Shown here piece after piece: positions 50,108 to 60,459 of a DNA stretch of 64,000 nucleotides (the stretch's first letter is position 1; each line of letters opens with the position of its first letter). The DNA comes from an uncultured Clostridia bacterium. GTDB lineage: Bacteria; Bacillota; Clostridia; Oscillospirales; Acutalibacteraceae. The DNA is taken from contig CAMMAZ010000001.1 in the NCBI GenBank assembly GCA_946493765.1, forward strand, positions 1 to 64,000, given 5' to 3'. Under the pieces are notes generated by a model that saw nothing but the letters and a program-made list of their open reading frames with translations, had not been told where the DNA came from and made no database searches. The position numbers and the translations under genes are program-made.

Positions 50108-50983
50108 ATGAATTTTGTGATCGTGACAGGTTATTCCGGCGCAGGCAAAACAAAAGCGATCAGTGTGTTTGAAGACATGGGCTATTATTGTATTGACAAT
50201 ATCCCCCCTGCCCTGATCAAAAGTTTTGCCATGCTTTTGAAAGAAAGCGGTAACTTTGAAAAGGTCGCAATCGTCACCGACACCCGCGGTAAAGAATTTT
50301 TCAGCGGTTTGTTAAGCGGTCTGCATGAGCTGCAGGCTGCCGGGGTGAATTACCGCGTTTTGTTTTTGGAAGCGAACGACGATGTGATCGCCAACCGGTA
50401 TAAAGAAACACGTAAAAAACATCCGCTATATGACGAGGCGGGCGGCTCTACCCGAAAAGCGGTGGAATATGAAAAAGAGTTGTTGGCGCCGATCCGGGAA
50501 CATGCCGATTATGTGATCGATACTTCGCTGACCACGCCGGCAGAACTCAAAGAGCGCATCATCAAGAACTTTGCGGATAATCCCGAAAATTCCTTTACGA
50601 TCCAGTGCATGTCCTTCGGCTTTAAATACGGTCCCGCCATCGAAGCGGATCTGATGTTTGATGTGCGCTGTCTGCCCAATCCGTTTTATGTGGACAAACT
50701 CCGGCAGAAAACAGGATTGGACAAAAACGTGCGGGATTATGTGCTTGCGAATCAGACGGCAGTGGATACACTTCAAAAAATCACCGATCTTTTGGATTTT
50801 TTGATTCCATTATACCAAAAAGAAGGAAAAACACAGTTGGTGATCGCGTTCGGCTGTACCGGCGGAAAACACCGTTCCGTCACCTTTGCGGAACAGTTAT
50901 ACCATCATTTTTATGAACAGGGCAAACGTGTAACTGTTGTGCACAGAGATATAAAAAGACATACCTTATCCAACGGAGTGTGA
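50108..50983 (+). CDS. rapZ: RNase adapter RapZ (YvcJ family)
   Basis: IVTGYSGAGKTKAISVFEDMGYYCIDNIPPAL; MSFGFKYG; FGCTGGKHRSV. Confidence 0.97.
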   Translation: MNFVIVTGYSGAGKTKAISVFEDMGYYCIDNIPPALIKSFAMLLKESGNFEKVAIVTDTRGKEFFSGLLSGLHELQAAGVNYRVLFLEANDDVIANRYKETRKKHPLYDEAGGSTRKAVEYEKELLAPIREHADYVIDTSLTTPAELKERIIKNFADNPENSFTIQCMSFGFKYGPAIEADLMFDVRCLPNPFYVDKLRQKTGLDKNVRDYVLANQTAVDTLQKITDLLDFLIPLYQKEGKTQLVIAFGCTGGKHRSVTFAEQLYHHFYEQGKRVTVVHRDIKRHTLSNGV

Positions 50984-50988
50984 TCCGA

Positions 50989-51858
50989 TTGTCCTTTTCC
51001 ACGGATGTTAAAAATGAAATTTTAAACACATGGTCGAAAAAGGCTTGCTGTAAAAACAGTGAGACTTATGGTCTATTATTGTTTGGCGGGACATTTTCAT
51101 CCCGGAATATCACCTGCACATCGGAAAATGAAAATGTGATCCGGCACTTCAAATCCATGCTATGGAAAACACAAAATGCAGAATGTGAAATGCAAATCCA
51201 GCATAATAATTATACCGCTGTGGTAGATCAAGCCCGGACAAGCGATGTTTTTCTGCATTTTGAAACCTATAACCTTGATTTTGACCGTTTATTTGTGTGC
51301 GAAAAATGCAGATCAGCTTTTATCCGCGGCGCTTTTTTAACAGGCGGATTTATCAGCGATCCGCAAAAAGAATACCATCTGGAATTCACTTCAAAAAGTG
51401 AGATCGCTGCATGGAATTTGTGTAAAACATTAAACGAAACCGGCATTTTTGCTAAACTGACCGAGCGCAGCCGAAAATTTGTGGTTTATCTGAAAGAAAG
51501 CGAACAGATTGAGGATTGCCTGACACTGCTTGGAGCGACCGGCGCCGCTTTGGAAATGATGAACACAAAAATATATAAGGATATTCGTAACAATGTCAAC
51601 CGTGTGACCAATTTTGAAACCGCCAACATCAAAAAAACTGCGCAAAGCAGCGCCAGACAATTGGAAGCGATCGAAAAAATTGAATTTGCCGGCAAAATGG
51701 CTTCCCTGCCGGATGAACTGCAAACCGTCGCTAAGATACGACTTGAAAATCCGGAAGCATCAACGGCTGAAATCGCAAAGCTGCTGGGACTGAGCCGGTC
51801 GGGTGTGCATCACAGGCTGGCAAAATTGATCGACATTGCAAAAGAGCTGCAAGGGTGA
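50989..51858 (+). CDS. whiA: DNA-binding protein WhiA
   Basis: LSFSTDVKNEI; RGAFLTGGFISDPQKEYHLEF; C-terminal HTH KLLGLSRSGVHHRLAKL; start could be GTG 50980 or TTG 50989. Confidence 0.94.
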   Translation: MSFSTDVKNEILNTWSKKACCKNSETYGLLLFGGTFSSRNITCTSENENVIRHFKSMLWKTQNAECEMQIQHNNYTAVVDQARTSDVFLHFETYNLDFDRLFVCEKCRSAFIRGAFLTGGFISDPQKEYHLEFTSKSEIAAWNLCKTLNETGIFAKLTERSRKFVVYLKESEQIEDCLTLLGATGAALEMMNTKIYKDIRNNVNRVTNFETANIKKTAQSSARQLEAIEKIEFAGKMASLPDELQTVAKIRLENPEASTAEIAKLLGLSRSGVHHRLAKLIDIAKELQG

Positions 51859-51865
51859 ATCGTTT

Positions 51866-54800
51866 ATGTCTTTTTGTCATTTACATCTGCATACGGAATA
51901 CAGCTTGCTCGACGGCGCGTGCCGGATAAGCGAGCTGATTTCTGATGTCAAAAAGAAAGGCATGGACGCTGTCGCTATCACCGATCACGGCGTGATGTAT
52001 GGTGTGATCGACTTTTATAAGGAAGCGAAAAAGCAAGGTATCAAACCGGTAATCGGCTGCGAAATCTATGTTGCCGCGCGAACGAGATTTGATAAAACGC
52101 ATGCTTTAGATGCACAAAGTAATCATTTGGTACTGCTTTGTGAAAACAACAAGGGCTATGAAAACCTGTGCAAAATCGTTTCACAGGCCTTTATTGAAGG
52201 CTTTTATTATAAGCCGCGGGCCGATCACGAACTGCTTGCACAGCACAGCGAGGGGCTGATCGCCCTGTCCGCCTGTTTGCAGGGCGAGATTCCGCAGGCG
52301 CTGTTAAACGGTAATTATGAAAAGGCAAAAGAAACGGCGCTCAACTATCAATCGATTTTCGGAAAGGACAACTTTTTTCTGGAAATCCAAAATCACGGTA
52401 TTCGTGAGCAGCTGCAGATTCTACCCTTACTTGCCAAACTTTCCGAAGAAACAGGCATTCCCCTGGTTGCGACAAACGATGCGCATTATATCCATAAAAC
52501 CGACAGCAGAATGCAAAAATGCCTGATTTTGATCGGCACGAATAAGACTGTTAACGACGACGACACGCTGGAATTTCAAACAGAAGAATTCTATGTGAAA
52601 ACAGAAGATGAAATGCGCGCGCTGTTTTCCAATTATCCGCAAGCGGTCGATATCACGCAGCAGATTGCTGACCGATGCGATGTCGATCTGGAATTTGGAA
52701 AAACAAAACTCCCCCATTTTCAACTGCCGGACGATTCGATCAGTCATGAAGACTATTTTAAGCAGTTATGTTATGCGGGCCTTGAAAATATCGCGCACAA
52801 AACCGGCGATCCGGAATATGAGCAACGTTTGTCTTATGAAATCGATGTGATCACAAAAATGGGATTCATCGATTATTTTCTGATTGTAAGCGATTTTGTC
52901 AATTTTGCAAAATCGCAGGATATTCCGGTGGGTCCCGGTCGTGGATCCGGCGCTGCAAGTCTTGCGGCATACTGTCTTGGCATCACTGCCATTGACCCGA
53001 TTCGATATAATCTTTTGTTTGAACGTTTTTTAAATCCGGAACGGGTCACGATGCCGGACTTTGATATTGATTTTTGTTATATCCGCAGGCAGGAAGTGAT
53101 CGATTACGTTGTGCGCAAATACGGGAGCGATCATGTCGCGCAAATCATCACGTTCGGAACACTGGCGGCAAGAGCAGCCGTTCGCGACGTCGGCAGAGCG
53201 CTCGCTATTCCCTACGGTACGGTGGACGCCACGGCAAAGCTGATTCCGAATGAACTGAATCAAACGATCCAAAACGCCATGCGTGAATCTAAGGAATTAA
53301 AGGAACTTTATGACAATAACGAGGATATTCACGCTCTGCTTGAGATGGCGATGCGCGTGGAGGGCATGCCGCGGCATGCGTCCACCCACGCGGCCGGCGT
53401 TGTCATCACGCAAAAGCCGGTTTCTTCTTATGTTCCGCTGGCTTTGAATGATGAAAGCGTCGTCACCCAGTATACCATGACGGAGCTGGAAGAAATCGGT
53501 CTTTTGAAGATGGATTTTCTCGGACTGCGCAACCTGACGGTCATCAACGACTGTGTGACGCTGATCCGCCGCAAAGAACCGGATTTTAAAATTGAAAACA
53601 TTCCGCTGGATGATCCGGCTGTTTTTGATATGTTTTCTAAAGGGCTGACCGAAGGCGTTTTTCAGTTTGAATCGCCGGGCATGAAACGCGTGATGGTTGA
53701 ATTAAAACCACAGTCGCTGGAAGATCTGATCGCGCTGATTTCTCTTTACCGTCCCGGTCCGATGCAGTCGATCCCGAAATACATTCAAAACCGGCATCAT
53801 CCGGAAAATGTTTCCTACCCCACTCCCCTTTTAAAGCCGATTTTGGACGTGACCTATGGTTGTCTGGTTTATCAGGAGCAGGTCATGCAGGTGTTCCGGC
53901 AACTGGCGGGATATTCGTTGGGAAAAGCGGATATCGTTCGCCGTGCAATGGCGAAAAAGAAGCATGATGTTCTGGAAAAGGAACGCGTTCATTTTATTGC
54001 GGGCTGTGAAAAAAACGGAATCGATAAAAAAGTTGCCGTTTCCCTGTTTGATGAAATCAGTGCCTTTTCCTCCTATGCGTTTAACAAGGCGCATGCTGCG
54101 GCTTATGCGACCGTTTCATATCAAACGGCCTATTTAAAAGCGCATTATAAAACGGAATATATGGCAGGACTTTTGACCAGTATTTTAGACCGGCAAAATA
54201 AAATCCGAAGCTATATCACCGAATGTGAACGCTTAAAAATCAAGCTTTTGCCGCCGCATGTCAACAAAAGTCACTATAATTTTTCTGCGGAGGGAAAAAA
54301 CATCCGTTTTGGCTTGCTGGCGATTAAAAATGTCGGCAGAGGTCTGTTGGATCATTTGGTAAAGGATCGGGAGCAAAACGGAGAATTTACCGACTTTTAT
54401 GATTTTTGCAAACGCATGTATTCCCGCGATTTAAACCGCCGCGCACTCGAAAGCCTGATCAAAAGCGGTTCGCTTGACAATCTGGGCGCTAATCGGCATG
54501 AAATGCTCGACAGCATTGATTATCTGCTGGAAACGCTTAGTGCAGACAGAGCCAAAAATGTCGAAGGACAGCTGGGGTTGTTTGATTTATCCGGTGAAAA
54601 ACAAAAGGCGTTTACCATTCGGAAAACAGAAGAATTTCCAAAAAGCGAACTGTTAAAGTTTGAAAAAGAAGTTGTCGGTTTTTATTTGTCCGGTCATCCG
54701 ATGCAGCAGCTGCATATTCCCGGCGGTATACCGATCTCTGCATTTTTTGAAGAAGACAATGAACAGGCATTGCCGGACAACCAACGGGTCATTGTTGCGG

Positions 54801-55249
54801 CCATGATCGAAAAAATCAAGAAAAAAACAACCAAAAACGGCGATACAATGGCATTTTTAACGGTAGAAGATAACAGCGCTTCGATCGAAATGCTGGTATT
54901 TCCGAAAACGCTTTCCAAATATGGCACGCTGATCAGAGAAGGAAATATTTTAAAAATCACGGCGCGGCTCAGTTTGCAGGAGGACAAGGAACCGCAGCTG
55001 ATCTGTGAAGCATTGGAGCCATACAAACAGCAAAAAACGATGTATTTAAAAATTCCCGCTTTAGAAAGTGAGATCTTTCAAAGCTGCTGTGACCTGATCC
55101 ACCGTTATCCGGGCGATTGTGAAGTGATTTTTTACTGCGCGGATAATAAGAAAACCTTAAAATATAAAAAAAGCTGCGATCCCATCCCCCCGCTGCAAGC
55201 TGCGCTTGCGAAATTACTTGGTGAAAATAACCTAAAAATAAAAGCATGA
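51866..55249 (+). CDS. dnaE: DNA polymerase III subunit alpha
   Basis: HLHTEYSLLDGACRI PHP; GPGRGSGAASLAAYCLGI; PDFDIDFCYIRR; start moved to ATG 51866. Confidence 0.98.
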   Translation: MSFCHLHLHTEYSLLDGACRISELISDVKKKGMDAVAITDHGVMYGVIDFYKEAKKQGIKPVIGCEIYVAARTRFDKTHALDAQSNHLVLLCENNKGYENLCKIVSQAFIEGFYYKPRADHELLAQHSEGLIALSACLQGEIPQALLNGNYEKAKETALNYQSIFGKDNFFLEIQNHGIREQLQILPLLAKLSEETGIPLVATNDAHYIHKTDSRMQKCLILIGTNKTVNDDDTLEFQTEEFYVKTEDEMRALFSNYPQAVDITQQIADRCDVDLEFGKTKLPHFQLPDDSISHEDYFKQLCYAGLENIAHKTGDPEYEQRLSYEIDVITKMGFIDYFLIVSDFVNFAKSQDIPVGPGRGSGAASLAAYCLGITAIDPIRYNLLFERFLNPERVTMPDFDIDFCYIRRQEVIDYVVRKYGSDHVAQIITFGTLAARAAVRDVGRALAIPYGTVDATAKLIPNELNQTIQNAMRESKELKELYDNNEDIHALLEMAMRVEGMPRHASTHAAGVVITQKPVSSYVPLALNDESVVTQYTMTELEEIGLLKMDFLGLRNLTVINDCVTLIRRKEPDFKIENIPLDDPAVFDMFSKGLTEGVFQFESPGMKRVMVELKPQSLEDLIALISLYRPGPMQSIPKYIQNRHHPENVSYPTPLLKPILDVTYGCLVYQEQVMQVFRQLAGYSLGKADIVRRAMAKKKHDVLEKERVHFIAGCEKNGIDKKVAVSLFDEISAFSSYAFNKAHAAAYATVSYQTAYLKAHYKTEYMAGLLTSILDRQNKIRSYITECERLKIKLLPPHVNKSHYNFSAEGKNIRFGLLAIKNVGRGLLDHLVKDREQNGEFTDFYDFCKRMYSRDLNRRALESLIKSGSLDNLGANRHEMLDSIDYLLETLSADRAKNVEGQLGLFDLSGEKQKAFTIRKTEEFPKSELLKFEKEVVGFYLSGHPMQQLHIPGGIPISAFFEEDNEQALPDNQRVIVAAMIEKIKKKTTKNGDTMAFLTVEDNSASIEMLVFPKTLSKYGTLIREGNILKITARLSLQEDKEPQLICEALEPYKQQKTMYLKIPALESEIFQSCCDLIHRYPGDCEVIFYCADNKKTLKYKKSCDPIPPLQAALAKLLGENNLKIKA

Positions 55250-55270
55250 CAAAAGTCATGCTTTTATTTT
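55240..55270. terminator. Bidirectional terminator overlapping both stop codons
   Basis: AAAAGCATGAC (55240-55250)/GTCATGCTTTT (55255-55265). Confidence 0.8.
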
Positions 55271-56490
55271 TGTATGCGCAAAAATGCACCTTTCTTTAGC
55301 GGTGGACTTTTAAATTTCACGATCTGCGCCGCATGCTTTGCACTTTCGATTTGCTGCATATCCTTGTCAAACAACGCGTCCACTGTGATCAAAAACTGTC
55401 TGCCCGGTTCCAGCACATCATAGTTTCCAGGATAAAATTTGTTGCGCTGTAAAACCGTTGCAATACCGTCTTGATAATCCTGCACAACGCCGATCAATTC
55501 ATATTCCCGGATATATCCGCCATTGTCATAAACCTGTCCGGATCTAGGCGTGCCGAAATAAAATCCGGTCGAATAAACGCGATGGCTGATTTTATAAACC
55601 TCTTCAACGATCGCAGGATCCGGACGGTAACCGGCGCTGTATCCGCTATTGATAAATCCGTCCGCCGCCTGCCGGTATGCATAGGTCACCGCCGCAGTAT
55701 AGTATTCCGTTTTGGCACGGCCTTCGATTTTAAAGCTGGTGATCCCTGCCTGATACAATTCTGGCAGGTGTTCGATCAAACACAGATCCTTTGCATTTAA
55801 AATATAGCTGCCGGTATCTTCCTGCACGACCGGCATGTATTCTCCCGGACGTTTTTCTTCGACCAGCCGGTATTTCCAGCGGCAGGGCTGTGCGCAGTCT
55901 CCCCGGTTGGCATCCCGTCCTGTTAAATAATCGGATAATAAACACCGGCCGGAAACGGACATGCAGATCGAGCCGTGCACAAACGCTTCCAATTCCAGAT
56001 CCTGCGGCGTTTGCGCTCGGATTTGAGCGATTTCCTCCAATGTCAATTCCCTAGCCAACACCACGCGGTTAGCGCCGAGATTATAATAAAACATCGCCGA
56101 CTGGTAATTGACAATCCCCGTTTGCACCGAAATATGCAGTTCGCAGTGCGGCGCATATTTCTTAACAAGATCGATGCATCCGACGTCAGTGACAATAAAT
56201 GCATCAACGCCCGCATCTGCCGCAGTTTCAATAAACTGCGGCAAAGCCGGCAATTCATCGTTGCGCGGCAGCGTGTTGAGCGTTAAATAAGCCTTTTTAT
56301 TTGCAGTATGTGCGTAAGACACAGCGGTTTTCATTTCATCCGCCGTTAAATTTCCGGGCGCCGCACGCATGCCAAACTGCTTGCCGCCGAAATAGACCGC
56401 GTCGGCGCCAAAATCAACAGCCGCTTTAAAACGTGTGAGATCGCCTGCAGGGGACAAAATTTCAATCGGATGATTCAAGTCTTTGCTCAT
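55264..56490 (-). CDS. U32 family peptidase
   Basis: ILSPAGDLTRFKAAVDFGADAVYFGG; EAFVHGSICMSVSGRCLLSDYLTGRDANRGDCAQPCRW. Confidence 0.95.
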   Translation of the reverse strand: MSKDLNHPIEILSPAGDLTRFKAAVDFGADAVYFGGKQFGMRAAPGNLTADEMKTAVSYAHTANKKAYLTLNTLPRNDELPALPQFIETAADAGVDAFIVTDVGCIDLVKKYAPHCELHISVQTGIVNYQSAMFYYNLGANRVVLARELTLEEIAQIRAQTPQDLELEAFVHGSICMSVSGRCLLSDYLTGRDANRGDCAQPCRWKYRLVEEKRPGEYMPVVQEDTGSYILNAKDLCLIEHLPELYQAGITSFKIEGRAKTEYYTAAVTYAYRQAADGFINSGYSAGYRPDPAIVEEVYKISHRVYSTGFYFGTPRSGQVYDNGGYIREYELIGVVQDYQDGIATVLQRNKFYPGNYDVLEPGRQFLITVDALFDKDMQQIESAKHAAQIVKFKSPPLKKGAFLRIQK

Positions 56491-57704
56491 TATGCCCATT
56501 TTCCCTGGCTTTTTAGATCCGCGATGGTGGCTTCGTGCTCTTGCAGCGTATCACTATAATAAAAATTCATGTCTGTGTCGGTCACAAAATAAAAGGCTGT
56601 CACGCTGGTATCCGGTTCCAGTGCCGCTTCGATCGCCGCAATACTCGGGCTGCAAAGCGGTCCGGGCGGCAATCCTTCGATCTCATAGGTATCATAGCGG
56701 CTGCTGACATATTCGGAAGTGGGATCCGATTGCAGATGTAAAAACGACGGATCCGCAAGCCGGTTATAAAATACCTGCGCCACTTTTGGCATATCGGCGG
56801 CAGAGCTGCCGGATTCCAATTCGACCATTGACGCCATCGTCATGATCTCATGCATGGAATACCCCATTTCTTCCGCTTTAGCATACATATCGTCTGTCAG
56901 CAAGGAATCCAATTGTGCCAGCATTTTATTAATGGCGATCTGCGCGTTTTCCACACCGTCTATTTCATCGCCTTTGTAAAACATATAAGTTTCCGGATAC
57001 AAATAACCCTCCAGCAAATAATAAACCGATTCGCTTGGAATATCGTCGATAAAGGCATAGTTATATCTTCCGGTTTTCATCGCCGTCATAAAATCATCGA
57101 CCGAACAAACGCCTTTTTCCTCAAGAAGCGCACTGATTTCGTCGATTGATGCGCCCTCTTTGATGGTCACTTCCACCTGTTCGGCCTGTGCGCCAACTGA
57201 TTGCAACTGACTGATCAGTCCCGCATATCCCATGGATTTATCTAAGGTATAAACACCGTATTGGTATGTACCGTCGGCTTTTTTCAGCTTTGAATAAACC
57301 CGGAAAATCAAGGGATGTTCTATCAATCCGTTATCATGCAGGATATTGGCTATATCTTCTGTAGATGCGCCTTTCGGAATTTCCACCTGGACTTCCGTGA
57401 CCCGGCTGGTTGTCGCACCGATCACATCCATAGCGACCGATAAAATGCCGAGCGCCAAGCCGGCGGAAATCAAGACGATCACCACCACCCAGATGATGCT
57501 TTTTAAGAGTCTGTATTTTTTCGGGCGTTTAGGTGGTTTTTCTTTTTTCACCGGTTTTTCTTCCGGTATTTGCGCCTTTTCTTCCGGCATTTCAACTTTC
57601 TGCGTTTTTGAAAGCGGATCCGTGCTTTGGTCATTCGGATCTTCATCAAATTTTAAATTCAATTCATCAAAAATTTCATTTAAATCTGTGTTTTTGTTTT
57701 CCAT
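56490..57704 (-). CDS. mltG: Endolytic transglycosylase MltG
   Basis: Single TM; IPKGASTEDIANIL; MASMVELESGSSAADMPKVAQVFYNRL; DPTSEY. Confidence 0.95.
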   Translation of the reverse strand: MENKNTDLNEIFDELNLKFDEDPNDQSTDPLSKTQKVEMPEEKAQIPEEKPVKKEKPPKRPKKYRLLKSIIWVVVIVLISAGLALGILSVAMDVIGATTSRVTEVQVEIPKGASTEDIANILHDNGLIEHPLIFRVYSKLKKADGTYQYGVYTLDKSMGYAGLISQLQSVGAQAEQVEVTIKEGASIDEISALLEEKGVCSVDDFMTAMKTGRYNYAFIDDIPSESVYYLLEGYLYPETYMFYKGDEIDGVENAQIAINKMLAQLDSLLTDDMYAKAEEMGYSMHEIMTMASMVELESGSSAADMPKVAQVFYNRLADPSFLHLQSDPTSEYVSSRYDTYEIEGLPPGPLCSPSIAAIEAALEPDTSVTAFYFVTDTDMNFYYSDTLQEHEATIADLKSQGKWA

Positions 57705-58323
57705 TTTGATTTCCTTTCTGCTGGTTTTTCCTGCCGACGTGCGCGCGAATCACAAATCGGTCGGTCACGACGGTATCCGACGCTCTGTCGAATCTTCCGA
57801 AAATCAATTTGTTTTTAATACAGTTATGGTAACATAAACCGATCGTCGGTCCATGATAGTTTGATAAAAAACGGTCATAATAGCCCTTGCCGTAGCCCAA
57901 ACGGTAGCCTTGCCTGTCGAAACAAAGACCCGGAACAATGCAAACACTGTTTTGAAACAGTTTGACTTTATTGGCTTCCACTGCTTCCGGTTCATCCACG
58001 CCAAATGTGCGGGGTTTGAGCTCCTCCAGAGATCGAATCAAATAAAATTCCATTTCTCTGGTATTTTCCACACAACGCGGCACGGCAACCTGCTTGCCGC
58101 TTTCCAATGCATAGCGAATCAACGCCCGCGTGTCCACTTCGATCGGTGTGGACACATAGGTCAAAATAAGCTTTGCATTTTGGAATTTATGAAGCTGTTT
58201 GACCCGCTGCAAAACAGCCTCATCCATTTTTTGTTTTTGTTCGGTTGTTAATGCATTGCGTTTTTCTTTATAAAAAGTACGCAAATTACGTTTGTATTCA
58301 CGAATATCTTTTATTTGCCCCAT
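57676..58323 (-). CDS. 5-formyltetrahydrofolate cyclo-ligase
   Basis: CIVPGLCFDRQGYRLGYGKGYYDRFL. Confidence 0.95.
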   Translation of the reverse strand: MGQIKDIREYKRNLRTFYKEKRNALTTEQKQKMDEAVLQRVKQLHKFQNAKLILTYVSTPIEVDTRALIRYALESGKQVAVPRCVENTREMEFYLIRSLEELKPRTFGVDEPEAVEANKVKLFQNSVCIVPGLCFDRQGYRLGYGKGYYDRFLSNYHGPTIGLCYHNCIKNKLIFGRFDRASDTVVTDRFVIRAHVGRKNQQKGNQNGKQKHRFK

Positions 58324-58853
58324 TGCATTGCATCCTTCACAGCATTCGCCTTTTCTTCTCCGACAAATACCTTTGCAATGGCAAAAGCGAACAAATGTGC
58401 AGCCCCCGCACCTTTGGCGGTGATGATATGACCATCGGTTTCTACCGGATTCCCGGTCACCTGTGCGCCGTTCAATTCTTTTTCAAAACCGGGAAAGCAG
58501 GTGGCTCTTTTCCCATTCAGCAAATCTTTGTGCCCCAAAATCGAAGGCGCCGCACAGATCGCACAAATCAATTTCTTTTCCTTTTCGCAGAAATCCACAA
58601 ACGTCTGCACCATATCGGATTGTTCAAGATTTAAAGTGCCGGGCATGCCGCCGGGCAAAATCACAGCGTCTGCCTGTTCCGGAGAAACAAGCTTTTCCTC
58701 TGTATCCGCCGTGACGGTGATCCCATGCGCACCGGTGATCTGCCGACCGCCGACACCAACTGTTTTCACCTGTAGTTCACACCGGCGCAGAATATCCACA
58801 ACGCTTAACGCTTCGATTTCTTCAAATCCGTTTGCTAAAAATAAATAGATCAT
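58311..58853 (-). CDS. DJ-1/PfpI family protein
   Basis: ANGFEEIEALSVVDILRR; ICAICAAPSILG nucleophile-elbow Cys. Confidence 0.94.
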   Translation of the reverse strand: MIYLFLANGFEEIEALSVVDILRRCELQVKTVGVGGRQITGAHGITVTADTEEKLVSPEQADAVILPGGMPGTLNLEQSDMVQTFVDFCEKEKKLICAICAAPSILGHKDLLNGKRATCFPGFEKELNGAQVTGNPVETDGHIITAKGAGAAHLFAFAIAKVFVGEEKANAVKDAMQWGK

Positions 58854-59551
58854 TTTTTTATCTCCGTTTCTTTTTCAAAGTCATTTTCAAACAGCAGCGG
58901 TTTGATCAGACTTTCAATTTGTTTTGCAATGGTTTCAATCGCAAGCGGTTCATCCTCACAAAAGCACTGCACAACGTCCCAGTTTAGTTTTTGCGCTGCA
59001 TAAAGCGCTGCGGCTCTGCAATGTTCGAGATAATCGACATCCCGTTCATGAATATCCTTTTGCTTTTCATCTCCCTGATACCGGTGACTCATCAGCTTTT
59101 GCGAAATCGCCGGCGGCATATCCAGAAAGATGACTTTGTTCGGGCTCGGAATCCCCAAAAGACGGAATTCATAATCATAAAGCCAGTCAAGATAAGCATC
59201 CCACTCTTTTTGCGGCAGCTTTGACGCCTGGTGCACGGCGTTTGATGACGTGTAGCGGTCGGCTAAGATCAATGTTCCGTTTTGGAAATCGGTCTGCCAG
59301 TGCTGCTTAAAACTTGCATAGCGGTCAACGGCATAAAAGCTGGAGGCAGCATAGGCGTTCACATCCCCCGGATTTTCACCGAACTTTCCTGCCAGATACA
59401 TCTGCACCAGCGTGCTGGACGGATCGTCATAATCCGGTAATTTGATTTGTTTAAACGGGATTTGTGCGGTATGCAGAAAGTGCTTCAAAAGTGAAACCTG
59501 CGTTGATTTTCCACTGCCGTCCAAACCCTCGATCACAATTAATTTTCCCAA
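58850..59551 (-). CDS. tmk: dTMP kinase
   Basis: IVIEGLDGSGKSTQVSLL; LADRYTSSNAVHQ. Confidence 0.92.
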   Translation of the reverse strand: MGKLIVIEGLDGSGKSTQVSLLKHFLHTAQIPFKQIKLPDYDDPSSTLVQMYLAGKFGENPGDVNAYAASSFYAVDRYASFKQHWQTDFQNGTLILADRYTSSNAVHQASKLPQKEWDAYLDWLYDYEFRLLGIPSPNKVIFLDMPPAISQKLMSHRYQGDEKQKDIHERDVDYLEHCRAAALYAAQKLNWDVVQCFCEDEPLAIETIAKQIESLIKPLLFENDFEKETEIKK

Positions 59552-59567
59552 AATGAAAAGACCATCC

Positions 59568-60329
59568 TCACAATGTTTTATATTTTTCGCGCACTTTCAC
59601 CATTTGTCCGCAGCTCATTTTTCCTTCCGGACACCCGCCGCGCAAACAAGGCGGGCCGGAATACTTGAATAAATTTGGGGCAACAGCTTTAACAAGTTTT
59701 AGCATTTCATCCGCCACCGCACGGATTTCCCACTGTGCGCGATTGCAGCAGCGATGAGAAAAGAAATTATATAAGCTCCTTGCGTTCATGGTGACGATCA
59801 TTTTGGTGTCACATGCGTTTGGCAACACAAATCTTGCGTCCTCGATCGCTTTTTTCTGTGCATTGCGTTTTGCGGTTTTTTCATCGATACCCTGCGCTTT
59901 CATCTGTTCAAAATGCTTGTTTTGCAAAATATCCGTTAAAGTTTCATAATGCTGCTGCGCCTGCTGCATCGCCGTTAAAAACGCCGCTTTTGCTTCCGGA
60001 ACGGCCTCGATTTCCGGCGGGACGACATATTCAAATTGATGTTCGGTCACATACCGCTGACTCTGCACCGAATAAGACCCGATCCGATGCCTTGTGATCT
60101 GTGCCAATAACGATCTGGAAACGCCCTCGATGCCAAATGTGAACGAAGCATGTTCAATCGGACTTTCGTGACCGATTTCGGCCAGCATTTCCACAAAACC
60201 GGCAGTTTTTTCATCTGTCAGTCCATCAAAAATATCCTGGATCTGCGCCGGCGAATAGCACAGTTTTGCAGCGGCCGCAACCACTTTTTCAGGTTCCGGC
60301 GTGTGGGAAATCAGCGTGACTTTCATCAT
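59568..60329 (-). CDS. thyX: FAD-dependent thymidylate synthase ThyX
   Basis: ThyX motif RHRIGSYSVQSQRY; HRCCNRAQWEIR. Confidence 0.95.
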   Translation of the reverse strand: MMKVTLISHTPEPEKVVAAAAKLCYSPAQIQDIFDGLTDEKTAGFVEMLAEIGHESPIEHASFTFGIEGVSRSLLAQITRHRIGSYSVQSQRYVTEHQFEYVVPPEIEAVPEAKAAFLTAMQQAQQHYETLTDILQNKHFEQMKAQGIDEKTAKRNAQKKAIEDARFVLPNACDTKMIVTMNARSLYNFFSHRCCNRAQWEIRAVADEMLKLVKAVAPNLFKYSGPPCLRGGCPEGKMSCGQMVKVREKYKTL

Positions 60330-60409
60330 TTATTTGCTCCGTTTCTTGTTTTTTTCTCTCATTATAACAAATCTTGCAGATAATATCAATTTATTTCTTT
60401 AGAATTGTC

Positions 60410-60438
60410 TTGTAATTTTTCGGGAAATTTAGTATAAT
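60410..60438 (+). promoter_or_regulatory. Sigma-A type promoter (TTGTAA-17-TATAAT)
   Basis: TTGTAA 60410-60415, TATAAT 60433-60438, then GAGGTGAGG RBS. Confidence 0.65.
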
Positions 60439-60459
60439 GCATAACATGAGGTGAGGAAA

